DNA of 64,000 bases from Termitomyces sp. T153 (lineage: Eukaryota; Basidiomycota; Agaricomycetes; Agaricales; Lyophyllaceae). A model generated the notes under the pieces. The model was not told the DNA's origin. It saw only the letters and a list, made by a program, of their open reading frames with translations, and searched no databases. The position numbers were made by a program, and so were the translations under genes. How positions within the stretch are numbered: the first letter of the stretch is position 1; every line of letters starts with the position of its first letter. This document shows, one piece after another, positions 10,258 to 21,976 of the stretch. The stretch covers positions 547,370 to 611,369 of the forward strand of contig JACKQL020000033.1 of the NCBI GenBank assembly GCA_018296165.2, in the 5' to 3' direction.

Positions 10258-13200
10258 CTACTTGCCCAATCCCATATCCTTGACCAGAGGCGTCATCCCA
10301 GAGCTCCCAGCATCCACATTCATCGATTCCCCAGTGGAGTAAGCGGTCTGCTTCTTAGATATCTTCTTGGACTTCCCGTAGATTGGTCCATACAGGTTGT
10401 AACGTCCTCGAGTGACAGGAGCCTCCTCCAACCTTTTCACCTCGTCCTTGAGTGCTGTGACCTTTGCGTGTAAGTCAATAGATGTATGATAAGTGAGCAA
10501 GCATTTATCGGCGAAGTCCTTGCTGTACTGACAAGAAATCAGGTCAATGAACGTCCCCAAAATGTATTCAAGGTTGTTGATGGCATCATTGTCAGGGTAG
10601 TCGACAGAGATATCGCACCATGATGGCTGTTCCTTGACAGGAGTCCACTTCCCATCATAAAATATACTGAGTCCCCATTTGCAGTCCTTGTCGGAGTTCA
10701 TCACATCGGCAAAGTCAAAATAGCTGGCGGGTACAAAATGATCATCCTTAATTTGACCCTGGCAGGCAGCGGCGTCGAATTGCAAGTTCAAACGCATGAG
10801 AGGCGGAATGACCGTCAGCATTGAGTTGTGGTCAGCTCGGGAAGGGTACTGGTAGTCACGTCCGTTTATTTCTTGAAAGAGAAACTTGTTTCCTCCTACA
10901 TTATTCTTTGGGTTGGCTAGCTTGCCAGTAGCTGTGGTAGCTCGACTTGGATCACATCCTCCAGTAGCAATTGGAGGATCGTTCAGGACTTCAGGGACTG
11001 GTACAGCCATAGCAGAAGATGATTCGAAGTCCGAGGATAGATTGTTGTCGAAGTCAAGAGTAAATTTTATTGATCCCAAAAATATTTGTGGATCACTTTT
11101 AGGAGGAGTTCCAGAACCTTCGGGCAGGTTAGTAATCAAATCAATTCCCATAGCCTCTAAGTACTCATCTAGAGCTCTCAGGTGACTTATTTGAGCGTAG
11201 GGTAGCCAGGACTTGTCTCCCGACTTCCACAATATCTCGAACAATGCTCCTTTTCTTGCACCTGAGTGCGCCACAATCTGATCCACTGCCCATTCTCTGT
11301 CTTCTCCATCTGCTTCAAATATCTGAGTATCTAGACGGCCAGGAAATAATCTATCATTGTTTGGTACGTGTTCTCTGAGCAGCGAAGCATGGAAAACATT
11401 ATGAATTCCCCTTCTTTTCAGAAACGGAGATAGATTCAGTTCAAATGATTCATTGTCCTTGGCCTTAGTAATTCAGTATGGCCCTATGAATTTAGGTGAT
11501 AGTTTTTGAGCTAACCCTTTTGGCATCGTAATGTTCTTAGTGGACACATATACAAAGTCTCCCTCTTCAAATTCGGCTGGTATCCGTCTTCTGTTCGCTC
11601 CTTGTGTTTGCTTTACCTGGGCAGCGATGATGCTATCGTGTGCTTTCATTATGGCTAGTTTCATTTGCTGGGCAAAGGTGCGTACTCCCAAGTACTCCTT
11701 TTCTAATGGTTCTCTATAATCCCATATCATAGATCTTGGCATTCTGCCTGTATTCAAGAAGAATGGAGCGAACCCCGTACTCTCAGACCTGGCACAATTT
11801 ATGGCAAACTCGATGGCTGGTAACTTCATTACCCAATCCTTCTGGTTGTCATTGATACAAGACCTTAACATTTGTGTAACCGTTCTGTTTGCTCTCTCGG
11901 TGGCACCGTCTGACTGAGGATGGTAGGCACTTGACATATTCAATTTTGTGCCAATCAACTCATGTAGCCTTCGCCAGAACTTACTGTTGAATAACAGATC
12001 ACGGTCACTCACAATTGCTCTTGGTAAGCCATGTAGTTTATAGATTTCAGAGAACACTAATTCTGCTACATCTTTAGCTGCGTAATTACAACGACTTGGA
12101 ATTAAATGGACCATTGCAGAGTGTAGGTCGATCACAACCGTAATTGCATCAAATTCTCCATCACGGTTGGTAGCCACAGGTAGTGGCCCTACGAAATCTA
12201 TCCCAATTGATTCCCATGGCACCGCCGGTACGTCCAAAGGGTTTAACAAGCCTCTCAGCTTCTGGTTGTTTGGTTTGCTGCGCTTACACGTCATGCAGCT
12301 ATCACAATATTTTTGGACATCTCCTGATAGAGTTTTCCACCACACCTGGCTTCTCAGATAATCATAGGTTTTCTTCGGTCCCAGATGAGCAAGTACTGAA
12401 TGTGCATCTTGAATTATAGCCTCTCGTAACCTCTGTTCGCCATACATTATATCCGGTATGCATAGTCGAAGTTGTTCCTCCTCTTTCAGATACAATAATC
12501 CCTCTTTCTGGTCGACTACAAATTTCTTATGTTCTCCTGGTGCCATATAAATATATTTCATCATTTTATCATCATTGTACTTGTGTTTTATGAGTTTTAC
12601 AATATCTAAGTTGTCCGGTAAGTCGATCGTGTCCGTTGGTTGTTGGTCAGATGACTCCTCATTGTCTGATTTCCCTCCATCATCGTCATCGTTTTCGACT
12701 TCACTTGTTCCTGACACTTTACCCTGACTGATCTCAGGGTTGTTTTGCTTGTTATCTCGCTTGTTCATTTTCTTGGCCTGCACCAGCGCTTGTTCAACAA
12801 TGACTGTATCCCTATTCCCACCCTCTATTCCTTTGCTCTGTGGAGGACTATCAATGATCACATCGTGTTGGACAGCGGTCTTCAATTTTTCAGCCAATCT
12901 GGATGACTGCCTCACAGGTGCACCAGTCTCAGGCTTTTGGAACAGGGTATTGCCTCCAGCCTCCTCACCACCACCTGGGTTACTGACTTCCAGCTCACCA
13001 ATGAAGGAAACAGACACGCCCTCCGTTCTGACGACCACAGGCTTTCCTAGCACAGACGACGCGCCCTCCATTCCAGCCAATACCGGTCTGATAAGTTCTC
13101 CAGTGGGTCCCACATCCAAATCATTGAATTGAGTGGACTCAGACCCGGCACAAACGGTGCCCAGTGTGTCATTTGAATATATCCTCGATAATGTGTCGCT

Positions 13201-13900
13201 TAATATATTCTCAGATCCCGGAACATAAATCACTTCGAAATTGAACATGGACAGCTTCTCCATCCACCTGGATTGCCTAGGAGACAGATTCTTTTGTTTC
13301 AACAGCCTTATCAGGCCCTCATGGTCCGTATACCAATAAAACTTTGCTCCTTGCAGGATGTCCTGATGTCTCAGCATAGTTTCTATCCCAGCTAGGCACT
13401 CGATCTCATGCACAGGATAATGCTGTTGAGCAGGATTTAGTTTCGCAGAGTAGAACGCCGCTACCTTGGCCTTTTGCCAGTTGTCACCTTGGCTTACGGC
13501 TCCAGCCACACTGGTCACACATCCATCCGTTACGACGTTGATTCTGGGCGCTCCTTGCGAGTAATCAAGAGGTCATCGATGGTGACCATGGCAATCCGTG
13601 GCTCTTGCTTTTATCTCGTTGAAAGCTCATTGGTGAGTCTCCGTCCACCGGAATGGGACAGAATCTGATGTTAAATCATGCAGTACTCCCATAGGTATCC
13701 TTACGCGGTCGATATCATCCGCTAGAAACCCAGCGGCACCCAGAAAATTCTTCAACAATGCATGCGAAGTGGGTGTCTTCCAACGCTCAAGAGCGTCAAC
13801 TTTGTTGGGGTCCATTCGAATCCCTTCGAGGTCGACAATCTGCCCAAGGATCTTCATTTCCTTGCACAGAAACTGCAATTTCGATTCACTAAGGTATAGT
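10258..13900 (-). pseudogene. D pol part 2: RT thumb, RNase H, integrase, chromodomain, long tail
   Basis: Starts with the region after the RT palm (KILGQIVDLEGIRMDPNKV). RNase H is readable from VVTDG to YTDHEGLIRLL. The integrase has the zinc finger (HSVLAHLG, CDSCMTCKRSK), the catalytic core with GIDFVGPLP, VSDRDLLFNS and HPQSDGATERANRT, so all three acidic residues are present. After FIGPY a TGA at 11,473-11,475 interrupts, then FEILWKSGDKSWLPYAQISH shows a chromodomain at about 11,150-11,300. A further 290 or so residues without a recognised domain run to TAG at 10,258, including a predicted coiled-coil stretch (LHAKVTALKDEVKRLEE). Other stops: 13,627-13,629 and 13,573-13,575; all three are TGA at expected CGA arginine codons. 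Confidence 0.87.
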
Positions 13901-13904
13901 TTTT

Positions 13905-15117
13905 CTCATTCAGAGGTGTGTCTAACTCAGTCTTTCTCAAGTTCAACTGATTCACAATCGTCGTAGATACAAAATCCCCCAAGGATCCCGAATCCAACAA
14001 GGCTCTAACTGGGCTCCCATTTATATGTACTACCACGACAATTGGTTTGGGTACCATATGTTCCGGGTCATTGACTTTAGACGCATTTCTCTCCAAGTCA
14101 CAGCAAAGGTGCTCCTCCTGGAGTTTCCTCTTTTTGTTCTTTGGTTTCATGGCACACATCTGTAGTTCCACCGCATTTTCCATTGTATGGCCAACGAGCT
14201 CCATTCCAGTGAGAAATCTCCCCAACATGCCATCAACCTCATCGTACTCATCACAATTCTCCAGGGTTTCCATCCATAGCCCCAGGTCAAGAGGTTCCAG
14301 CAATATGTTCCTCAAACTTTGCCCCTCACGGCAAGCCCGCTTCACATACCATTCTCTTACGTCAAATCCCTCGTGCATTGCCAGCTTGTTGTCGAGGAAA
14401 GTGGTCAAGGCCAGCTTCGAGTCCCAGACTCGGTAAGATACTATTTCATTGTCCAAAGTCACTGGTTTCACAATAAACCGCTTGTTGACAGTGTTTCTAC
14501 CCAGTCGCTTATCATTGAATCGACTCCGTCCTCTTTCAAGAATGTCCTCAAACAACTGCCCTCGACCAGCAGTGAGTTTTCTTTTCATTCTCCATCTCGT
14601 GGCGCTGCTGATGTCAACCCCTTTTTTGCTTGCCAGGGTCATCGCGTAGTGAAGCGCCAAGGGGAATTCATCCCCGGTTACAAGCCAATCATCAACAATC
14701 AGGTCCATGTTCCTTAGCTGATCCATGATCACATATTGTGTTTCACTAATTCTGTACACACAGAATTGCCGTCCTTTCATTTGCGTAAATATCTCATCCC
14801 CTGGGTATGGTGCTTGGGTCTTTAGCAAGTATTCTGCTCGCATAGCATACAGGTCAGCTATTGTTTCACGGCATTTCGGGAATGGTAAGTCGATGCTTTC
14901 AACATCAAGTTCAGTCATGATCACTAACTTCTCTGCTCTCCCCTGAGGTCGACGTTTTCTCCTCCAGTTTGGTCGTCCCCTTGGGGCCCTTTCAACTAGG
15001 ATAGGTTCCATGAGCATAGAAGCTACTCGTAGTTGTATACCTGACGTGGATATCTCATTAGTTTCTCGAAGCCTGTTTACCTCCTCATTACTAATAGTAG
15101 CTGCATTGCTTCTTAAC
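13905..15117 (-). pseudogene. D pol part 1: aspartic protease with long N-terminal region
   Basis: Open frame downstream of gag with no clear start; the first ATG candidates are at 15,017. About 300 residues of unassigned sequence (DLPFPKCRETIADLY, GRSRFNDKRLGRNTV) lead to the protease, where VVVVHINGSPVRALLDSGS carries the catalytic Asp-Ser-Gly. The second half of the protease flap region and the whole RT palm are absent because of a deletion at about 13,905, after which the reading frame is shifted. The element therefore cannot make its own reverse transcriptase. Confidence 0.75.
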
Positions 15118-15128
15118 CCCGGCGGGCC

Positions 15129-17182
15129 TCAGCCTTCACCAGAGCCACTAACATGTGAACTGTCTGGGCAATGACGTGAGATGTGCCCCACTTTGCCACA
15201 TTTGAAACATCTCCCTTCCTTCATGTACCTCTCCTCTTCCTCTTTGCTGAGCTTTTTCTTCTTCTCCTTCCCAGCATCATCCTTTTGCTTGTTTCCATTG
15301 CCTTTGGACTTTGATTTTTGTATCGAGGTGCTATTCACAGAAGTACTTCCGCCTTCCCTTTTATCTTCTCTGTCAGCCCTCTTACCGTCCCTTCCAGAGT
15401 TTTTCCTTCCAGGCCGGTCTTTGTTGCAGCCCATCATTCGAGCTATCTCTAGAGTTTCAGCGGCATTGACAAGCTCGGCCCACTTAGATCTTTCGGGATT
15501 GTATCCTATCTCAAATAAGCGAGTCCTCAAGCAAGGTACGAGCCCTCGCCACAATTTCCTTACTTTCTCTCGCTTATGTGTATACCCCACTATTTTGTAG
15601 AGAACCTTTAGTTCCAATGCGTATTCATTAACGGTCATTGATCCCTGCATTAGGCTGTCTAATTTGTCCATCTGCTTCATGCGGAATGTAGGCGGAAAAC
15701 AAGCATTGAACAATCCTTTGAAGAATTTGGGTATCGTCCATCGTTCCATCTCCATTGACACATTTGTCAAGAAGAACTTATAAGCCTTTCCCTTCAGGTA
15801 GTTTGCTATTTCTGCAATGTGATCCCATTGAGGTACTCTACCTCTTTCCAAATACCTCACACTCTGATTAACAAATTGATAGAACCTTATGGCATCTGGA
15901 GTGCCATCATATTTCTCTGGTGCTGTGGGTTTTACTCGGGTTGCCCTCTCACTCTCATAACTGTCGTGAGTTTTTGTTTTCCTCATCTTTGTACCCTTTT
16001 TCTTACTCTCTGTTTTCTTCTTAGGCACGAGCTCCATGCCTGATTCCTCATCACTTGTGCCAGGGTCATCGTTAGTGCTGGACTCGTCATCATCATTGCT
16101 ACTCTATTCAGATTTGTCATCATTGCTGTCATCAGGGTCAGGTTCCTCACTGATATCCCTGAAAGCTTTCCCGAGGTATGTGTGTTCCTCAAACTGTTCA
16201 CTAGTTCTCACTAACTTCTTCCCTGGCTTAGACTGACCCTCAGTAGATTTGGTGATCAGTTCTTTCATATCGTTTGACATTGGGGTTGCTGATCGTCTCT
16301 CTCTCTTGACACGGTGAGTGTCATTTTTCATCTTTGCCAACTGTTTCAATGCTTTTATCTCTTTCTTCAGCTGACGTTTGCTCATCCCCTTTGTATTGGG
16401 GTCAGAATCACTTGCTCCTTCACTTTCCGAGCTGTTTGGGTTCATAGGTGCCTTGGCCTTTTTATTACGGTTTGGTTCGTGAATGTTTTCCTCTGCCTTA
16501 GCGAGTTCGAACCTGACTTGTTGTTCATCAGGGTCCATTTCCCCATCGGAGAGTTGGGTTGCTCCCCATTCTCTGGGATCGGGCCCTTTGCCCTTATCCC
16601 TCATTTCTTTCTGGTGTCATCAGTTTTCTTAGCAGCTGATGCTTGGCCTTCCAGAATCTCGAGTCCACGTTCGACTTGAGCTGTATTAGCACAGGATACC
16701 TCAACCACCCTCCTGGCCTCAGCAATCAGTTGTTCCCTGTCCTCATTGCCGGCTCCATATCGGGGTGAAGCCCCAAGGCTAGCAGATCTCGCCCTACCAC
16801 CTTGGGTAGGAGTTTCATACGCATTGTTCCACTTAGCTGGACTCAACCCATACTTAGTCACAGATGCGACATCATTGGATTTGCTTGACATTCTGTCAGC
16901 GTCTCCACTCATGTTCCGGTTTCGATATAAGCCCACATTGGGCAAATCATTTGTATTACGACCAGGGGGTGTACTATAACCCACATTGGTGCATACTCTA
17001 TGTTGTTCAGGGTCGTCGTTCTGATTAACAACCCTTCCCAATTCAGCTAGACCCTCTGGGCCATCATGATCTCGACCCTCTGGGCCCCTGCTGCCACCTG
17101 GACCCTCTGCGCCTAGCGCTGCCTGTTGGGCATTGCTACAGGTGACTCTAGCAGTCTGAGTTTTGGTTCTAGTCGCCATCAC
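15129..17182 (-). pseudogene. D gag: capsid and CCHC nucleocapsid
   Basis: Three consecutive pieces. The first (17,182-16,601) is a Gly/Arg-rich N-terminus. It overlaps the second (16,604-16,104) by ATGA, which looks like a small frameshift. The second is acidic and charged. A TAG at 16,104-16,106 then interrupts the same frame, which continues as SSNDDDESSTNDD into the third piece (to 15,129). This holds the retrotransposon gag domain (PEKYDGTPDAIRFYQFVNQS, MKQMDKLDSLMQGSMTVNEY) and the zinc knuckle CFKCGKVGHISRHCP with intact CCHC spacing. Repairing one stop and one shift on paper would give a Gag of roughly 680 residues; as it stands it is broken. Confidence 0.82.
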
Positions 17183-17332
17183 GCGCGCAATGAATAATGA
17201 CGGGGGTTTTCAGGTTTTGGGTTTGATTGCCTTCAATGGTGAAGATGATCTCGGGTGCACTCCGAGATGGCCCTGGTGACAAAAGTGGTTTTGGTGTGTT
17301 GTAGATAGAACTAGTCTTTGTTGTTAAAAATA
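17183..17332 (-). other. D 5' leader
   Basis: About 150 bases between the 5' LTR (right side) and the gag start. It reads TATTTTTAACAACAAAG after the LTR in the element's orientation. I do not see a clear tRNA-complementary primer site beginning with TGG; self-priming is possible but not shown. Confidence 0.4.
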
Positions 17333-17560
17333 TGTAACACCAATGGATGTTATTCCAATGTTGTTACACTTTCTTCTGAGGGGGACTCTGAAGTAACAAT
17401 TTAAAACTTGTCAAATCTTCACTATCTACAGATCAAGTATTTATATACTAAGATAATCAAACTTAAATCTAAAGAAATAAGCAAATAGCTAGAGTAATTA
17501 GTAGTGAGTAATAAAGCGTGCTCGTGTCAGATCGACACGAGCGCCAAAATTCACGCTACA
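17333..17560 (-). repeat. 5' LTR of D (right)
   Basis: In plus orientation starts TGTAACACC and ends CACGCTACA. It is the partner of 10,002-10,228. As the upstream LTR of a minus-strand element it carries the promoter. Confidence 0.93.
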
Positions 17561-17565
17561 CTAGT
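17561..17565. repeat. Target-site duplication CTAGT of D, right copy
   Basis: Matches 9997-10,001; the F1 sequence resumes here. Confidence 0.9.
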
Positions 17566-19542
17566 TGTGGATATGTCCTATATTGCCATTGGTTACTACC
17601 TCTATCAGTGCTCTAACAACAATTGCAAAGAATGTTGCTACAACTGTTTTGGCCCCATGACTCTTAATGATAAGAAGTCTAGATCCAGTCAGCCCAAGCT
17701 GGAGCCTTATGATCTTTATTGCACCCTCATAATTGAAGTCAACACTCACTACATCAAGAGTATGCTACAGAACTCTGACATTCAGCCCTCTGCTAGCATG
17801 AATTGCTGGATTATGGTGATTCTTATGTTCCACTTTGAACTTGTCCATGTTAAAGGTACCTTCCATAGTCCAGATGGACTTTTACAATGCCTGCTACAGT
17901 CTATCAGCCCTTCCCCAGACAATAGCAACCACTCTGTCTATGAAGATTGGATGGATTGCTTACATGGCTTTATTCATCAAGTTCAGCTCCCATTGCCCCT
18001 ACTTTGTCATGTATCCCCTGCCTCATAATTGCTACCCCCTCTCCATAAATTTCAGCCTCTACAGCCTTTAACAACATTTGTTAACAATGACAGCAATACT
18101 TCAGCCCCACAACTAGCAACCAGTGACAATACTCTATCTCTGCAAGATGATGCCACTATGACTTATAGCAACATACACTGTACTGTTAAGGCCATTGCTA
18201 GCAACACTTGTATTCTCATGGTCCAGAAGTGGCTTAGTAGTCTTGTCAGACCTGAGGGCCTTAGCAATGCCACCTATGCCACCTTCATTTGCTATGCATC
18301 CATGTTCTTCCTTGCTGGCAGTAAGCTTTGGCAACAGAGTTGAGATAGCACCCATAAGCTGTTGATTCCTACCAATTACTGCTTACAAGTCTTAAGGGCC
18401 ATGCATGACGACTTAGGTCATAGAGGCCTTTTTGCCAGCCATTCAGCCTTACTGGAATGCTTTTGGTGGCCCCAAGTTAGTGCTGACCTTGTTTAGTACA
18501 GTTGCACTTGCCACCTCCATCAGATCCATTAAACAACCAAAGTGCTTATCTCACCAACTGTTGCTATGCCTGTGTCCTTGTTCAGTAAGATATACATCAA
18601 CACTATGTTCATGCCACCTTTTAATAGGTTCAAGCATATCATCCAGGGATGCTGCTTGCTAACCCACTATCCTGAGTTTTGTATGCCCATTAAAGAGAAC
18701 AGTGAAGCTATTGTGAAGATGTTATCCATCACTGGGGAGCCCTTAGCAAAATAGTTACCAACAATGGTGCACCCATCTTGAAGGCCATCACTGACTTAGC
18801 AAAGAAGTATGACTTACACCATATCAGAGTTTCAGGCTATAATAAGCATGCTAATGGTATCATTGAGCAGTTTCATTTTAATGTTTGCCAAGCTCTCTTC
18901 AAGGCTAATGATGGTGATCAGTCTAGGTGGAGTACTGCTACTTACTCTGTGTTTTATTCAGAACATGTTACAGTTTGCAAGCAAATGGGTTGTTCCCCTT
19001 ATTACACTACTACTGGCACCCACCCTCTTCCTCCAGCTGACATAGTGGAAGTGACATACCTGCAACCACCACCAAACTCTTTGTTATCATCTACCAATCT
19101 CATAGCCTGCTGAGCAATTGATCTTCAACCTTGCCAAGACCTCAAGCAACTTCATGACAACATCCTTAGCACTTGTTGCTTAGCTGCTATTTACTTTGAA
19201 GCAGAACACACCACTACAGTTTGCAACTACAACTTTCAAACTAGCAACCTTGTCCTGACAAGGAACACTAGGATAGAGGTGACCCATAACAAAAAGATGA
19301 GGCCTCAATACTTAGGTCCACTAGTGGTAATATCTCATAACCATGATGGCACTTACATTCTTTGTGAACTAGATGGCTCAGTGTTGCATTTCCCAGTAGC
19401 TGCCTTTCACTTGGTCCCTTATTTTGCTAGAGAAAACATCTCAGTGCCTAGTGAGGTGGTCAGGTTCTGCTACTCATGGGAGCTCATCTACACTGGGCAA
19501 GTCCTTACTATGCAGACACAATGTCCTGCACTTATAACCTAG
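17566..19542 (+). pseudogene. F1 pol part 2: RNase H and integrase
   Basis: Continuation of the F1 pol gene beyond D. The RNase H-like domain reads VDMSYIAIGYYLYQC at the start, then SQPKLEPYDLY and MNCWIMVILMFHFELVHVKG (about 17,575-17,860). The integrase N-terminal zinc part and core are decayed between 18,350 and 18,780; the later core and C-terminal part are readable at 18,778-19,113 (LHHIRVSGYNKHANGIIEQF, containing the final Glu) and 19,279-19,542 (KKMRPQYLGPLVVISHN, DGTYILCELDGSVL). Several stops and frame changes. No chromodomain is seen. The block is CpG-poor, unlike D within it. Confidence 0.75.
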
Positions 19543-19800
19543 TGCTCCAGGGTTGGTGTGGACTATAGGGACTTGCAAGGAGAAGCTGAGGGAATTGGTC
19601 CAAGCAAGTCTAGAGTGGTCTGGGGAAGTCTAAGACCAAGTATATTAAACATTGGGCTTGGGCAGGCATCAGGAACAAGTTTGTAGGTGCATATATGTGC
19701 TGCAGGGTAAGTGGAGGCTTTGCAATTGATGGGAGCAGAGCCAGAGGCTGATGGGGGATTAATTAAGACTGATGGGTTCTGGGGCTGAGCATAGGGCAAG
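19543..19800 (+). mobile_element. F1 3' tail, truncated
   Basis: Sequence after the F1 integrase. The first 150 bases are the partner of the inverted block at 8245-8418. No F-type LTR follows; the sequence passes into a B LTR in minus orientation, so the F1 3' LTR is missing. Confidence 0.45.
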
Positions 19801-20503
19801 GTCTGGAGTTGTCATAGGAATGTTTGAAGATTTATAGCATGTGCGCAGAGTTCATAATGATGTTAGAGATGAAAGGGACTTAGGAATGATAAAGGAAACA
19901 GAGACAGTCAAGACAAGACAAAGGCAAGACAAGATGGAATTGAAAAAAGAGATAGATTTGAGACTAAAAATAGAAACAGAAACAGAACAGAGAGAAACAT
20001 GAGACACAAGTAACCAGTTATTGTAATATCAAAACTAAGGTAACAAATGCTACTCTACATCTTTATATACTAACTACTGGACCTTCTCTGGGGGTTGGGG
20101 GCACAATGGCAGGGCTTGTCAGAGCTGCACAGGATTGACAGGTGTCAGCTCTGATTGGAGAGCAGGCCATAGTGATATTCTGATGAGAATGCAGTCCATC
20201 TCACAGTTGTTGGGGAACAGAGTAGTTGTGTAGGTTGTGGGGGTGGTTGAGTGATGTACATCTGTGCCAGGAGAAGTGTTGGATAGGTGCAGGGGCCTTG
20301 TAAGCAAGAGGGGGAGCTGAGGAGGCCCACAGGGAATGTATTGGGGTTTGCCAGGAGGTCATTGGGGTTTGCCAAGAAAGCATCAGAGTTAGCTGGGGCG
20401 GGCACTGTAGGTCAACATAGGTTGGAGTGAGTTGGGGAAAATGTTGGGGAGGGCTCTGGGGAGGCAGAGTATCTTGGGGGGAGGTCTAGAGTGGGTCATG
20501 ACA
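19801..20503 (-). repeat. 3' LTR of B2 (minus strand)
   Basis: The right end is TCATGACA at 20,496-20,503, followed by the reversed polypurine tract TCACCCCCTCTTC. In reverse it matches the B LTRs at 6712 and 50,255, including the CCAACCT-rich part and the CT-rich part (about 19,870-20,000). TATATACT near 20,065 could be a TATA-like site in the reverse direction. The left boundary is approximate. Confidence 0.6.
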
Positions 20504-21606
20504 TCACCCCCTCTTCAGCATTGAGACTCTTGAGATGCAGGGCACAAGTTAGGGATTGGTGGGGCATGGGAATTGAAGCATAAGCAATATTGATCAAACT
20601 GCAGCTGTGGTAGTGGCATGAGTAAAGAAGTCAAAGCAGAATTGTCACCCATCAAGAAACTTCCTTGAGAGATTAAAAAGAGTCAGGATATACCCCAGCA
20701 CTCCTCCAACCTTTCCAATGTCATCCTCTGCTTCCTATTCAGCATTGTCTTCAGCATCTCTGACTTCTCTGCCCTTCAATGGCAGTAGCACCAAGGCATT
20801 GTCCAAGCACAAGGGGGAGGGGTCCAACCAGCAGTGGAGCAGGAGAGTTGATGCAATGTATCAGAGTTGTAGGTGCTCTTGCTCCATCATCATGTGGTGC
20901 TAACCCTTCTTTGCAGAACTGTCAGTGGTGGTGGCAGAGTCTCCTGGGGCTTTGCCTCAGAGTGGGAGTTTGACATAGTTGGCCCTGGTGCACTCCTGCA
21001 GGCTGAACTTTGTACCAGGGATAGTGATGGCCATCCTGGGGGCACTCCACATTGCACAGATGGATGTAATGCCAGAGAATTTTGCAGAGGGGTTGGGGCA
21101 AGTATGGGGTGTTCCAGCCCTCAAGTGGTGTCAGAAAGAGGCTCCAGTGAGTTGGTGGGTTGATTTCCATTCTCCAACTGATCATTTGCTAGTGCACTCT
21201 CTGTGCTCAATGCAGGGAGACTTGTAAGTTTGAGGTGCCAGTGCAGGGTTCTTGTCATGACATGCTGATGTGTCTCCTTTGTTGGGCCAGGCATGGGGAG
21301 TGTCCAATCTTGCTGAGCTGACAAGCAGCCTGTGTGTTGGCAGAGCATGGATGGGACTTGATGTGGGTTGTGGAGCAATTTGGCATGGGGTGCATGGGTA
21401 AGGTGTTGGGTTGGGGGTCTAGAGTGGAGAGTGAAGAGAGTGGGGGGTGGTCCATGATGAAAGTGGGACCCCTATGGAGTGGGCAGAGGGAAGGAGCCCC
21501 AGCATCACACAACAAGGAGAAGCAGAGTGTGTCCCCACTACTGGAGGCTAGGCCCAGCAAGAGGGTGCAAAGTGAGGGATCAATGGCAGGTCAGCTAGGC
21601 TCCCAG
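20504..21606 (-). mobile_element. B2 internal remnant
   Basis: CpG-poor stretch between the B2 LTR and the C1 LTR. Minus-strand pieces at 20,922-21,185 and 21,255-21,560 are open, and the latter resembles positions about 40-330. No protease, RT or integrase motif was found. The B family may therefore be non-autonomous, or its pol region is lost in both copies here. Confidence 0.45.
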
Positions 21607-21976
21607 TATAAGGGCAACCTCCAGAGCAGCAGGTCAGAGTCATATAGCTAGCAGAGGAGAATCTGAAGTATATTAGCAGAAGTAGACAACAATACAATCA
21701 GTAACTAACCACCTAGCAGAGAGGAATCTGAAGAAAACAAGTCTGAGAATCCCTACTGCTTGGTGTGGCACATCAGTGGGCAGTGGAGGCATGGTAACTA
21801 CTGTACAGAAGGCCAGAGCTAGTTCTGACCCTAGGACAATGATTGGTGAGGTAATACAGAGAACTCTATGATTCTCCAGGATTCTCCAGGGTTCTGGAAT
21901 GAGCTCTGAAGACATTAAACAAGCTGCAGAGGTGCTGTAATAGGTTGTGGAGGTCAGAAATGGAAGTCCTCTGACA
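21607..21976 (-). repeat. 3' LTR of C1 (minus strand)
   Basis: In plus orientation it starts TATAAGGGCAACC (family form TGTAAGGGCAACC) and ends TCCTCTGACA, followed by TCACCCCCCC, the reversed polypurine tract. It aligns with 28,388-28,755 and about 25,405-25,748. It shares its outer ends with A LTRs but has a different centre, so C is a related subfamily. Confidence 0.8.

Larger units (their letters stand above)
10002..17560 (-). mobile_element. D: full-span chromodomain Ty3/Gypsy element, RT core deleted
   Basis: A 7559-bp minus-strand element with LTRs of 227 and 228 bp, termini TGTAGC to GTTACA in its own orientation, and a CTAGT duplication. In its own 5'-3' order it holds gag (17,182-15,129), protease (about 15,117-13,908), RNase H, integrase and chromodomain with a long C-terminal tail (about 13,895-10,258). 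The RT palm is missing: the protease frame ends at LDTPL and runs directly into EKLYLSESKLQFL, the stretch just after the RT palm. It is far richer in CpG than all surrounding elements and retains the longest open frame of the window, so it is younger. Its stops are few and mostly CpG-derived. Confidence 0.93.
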
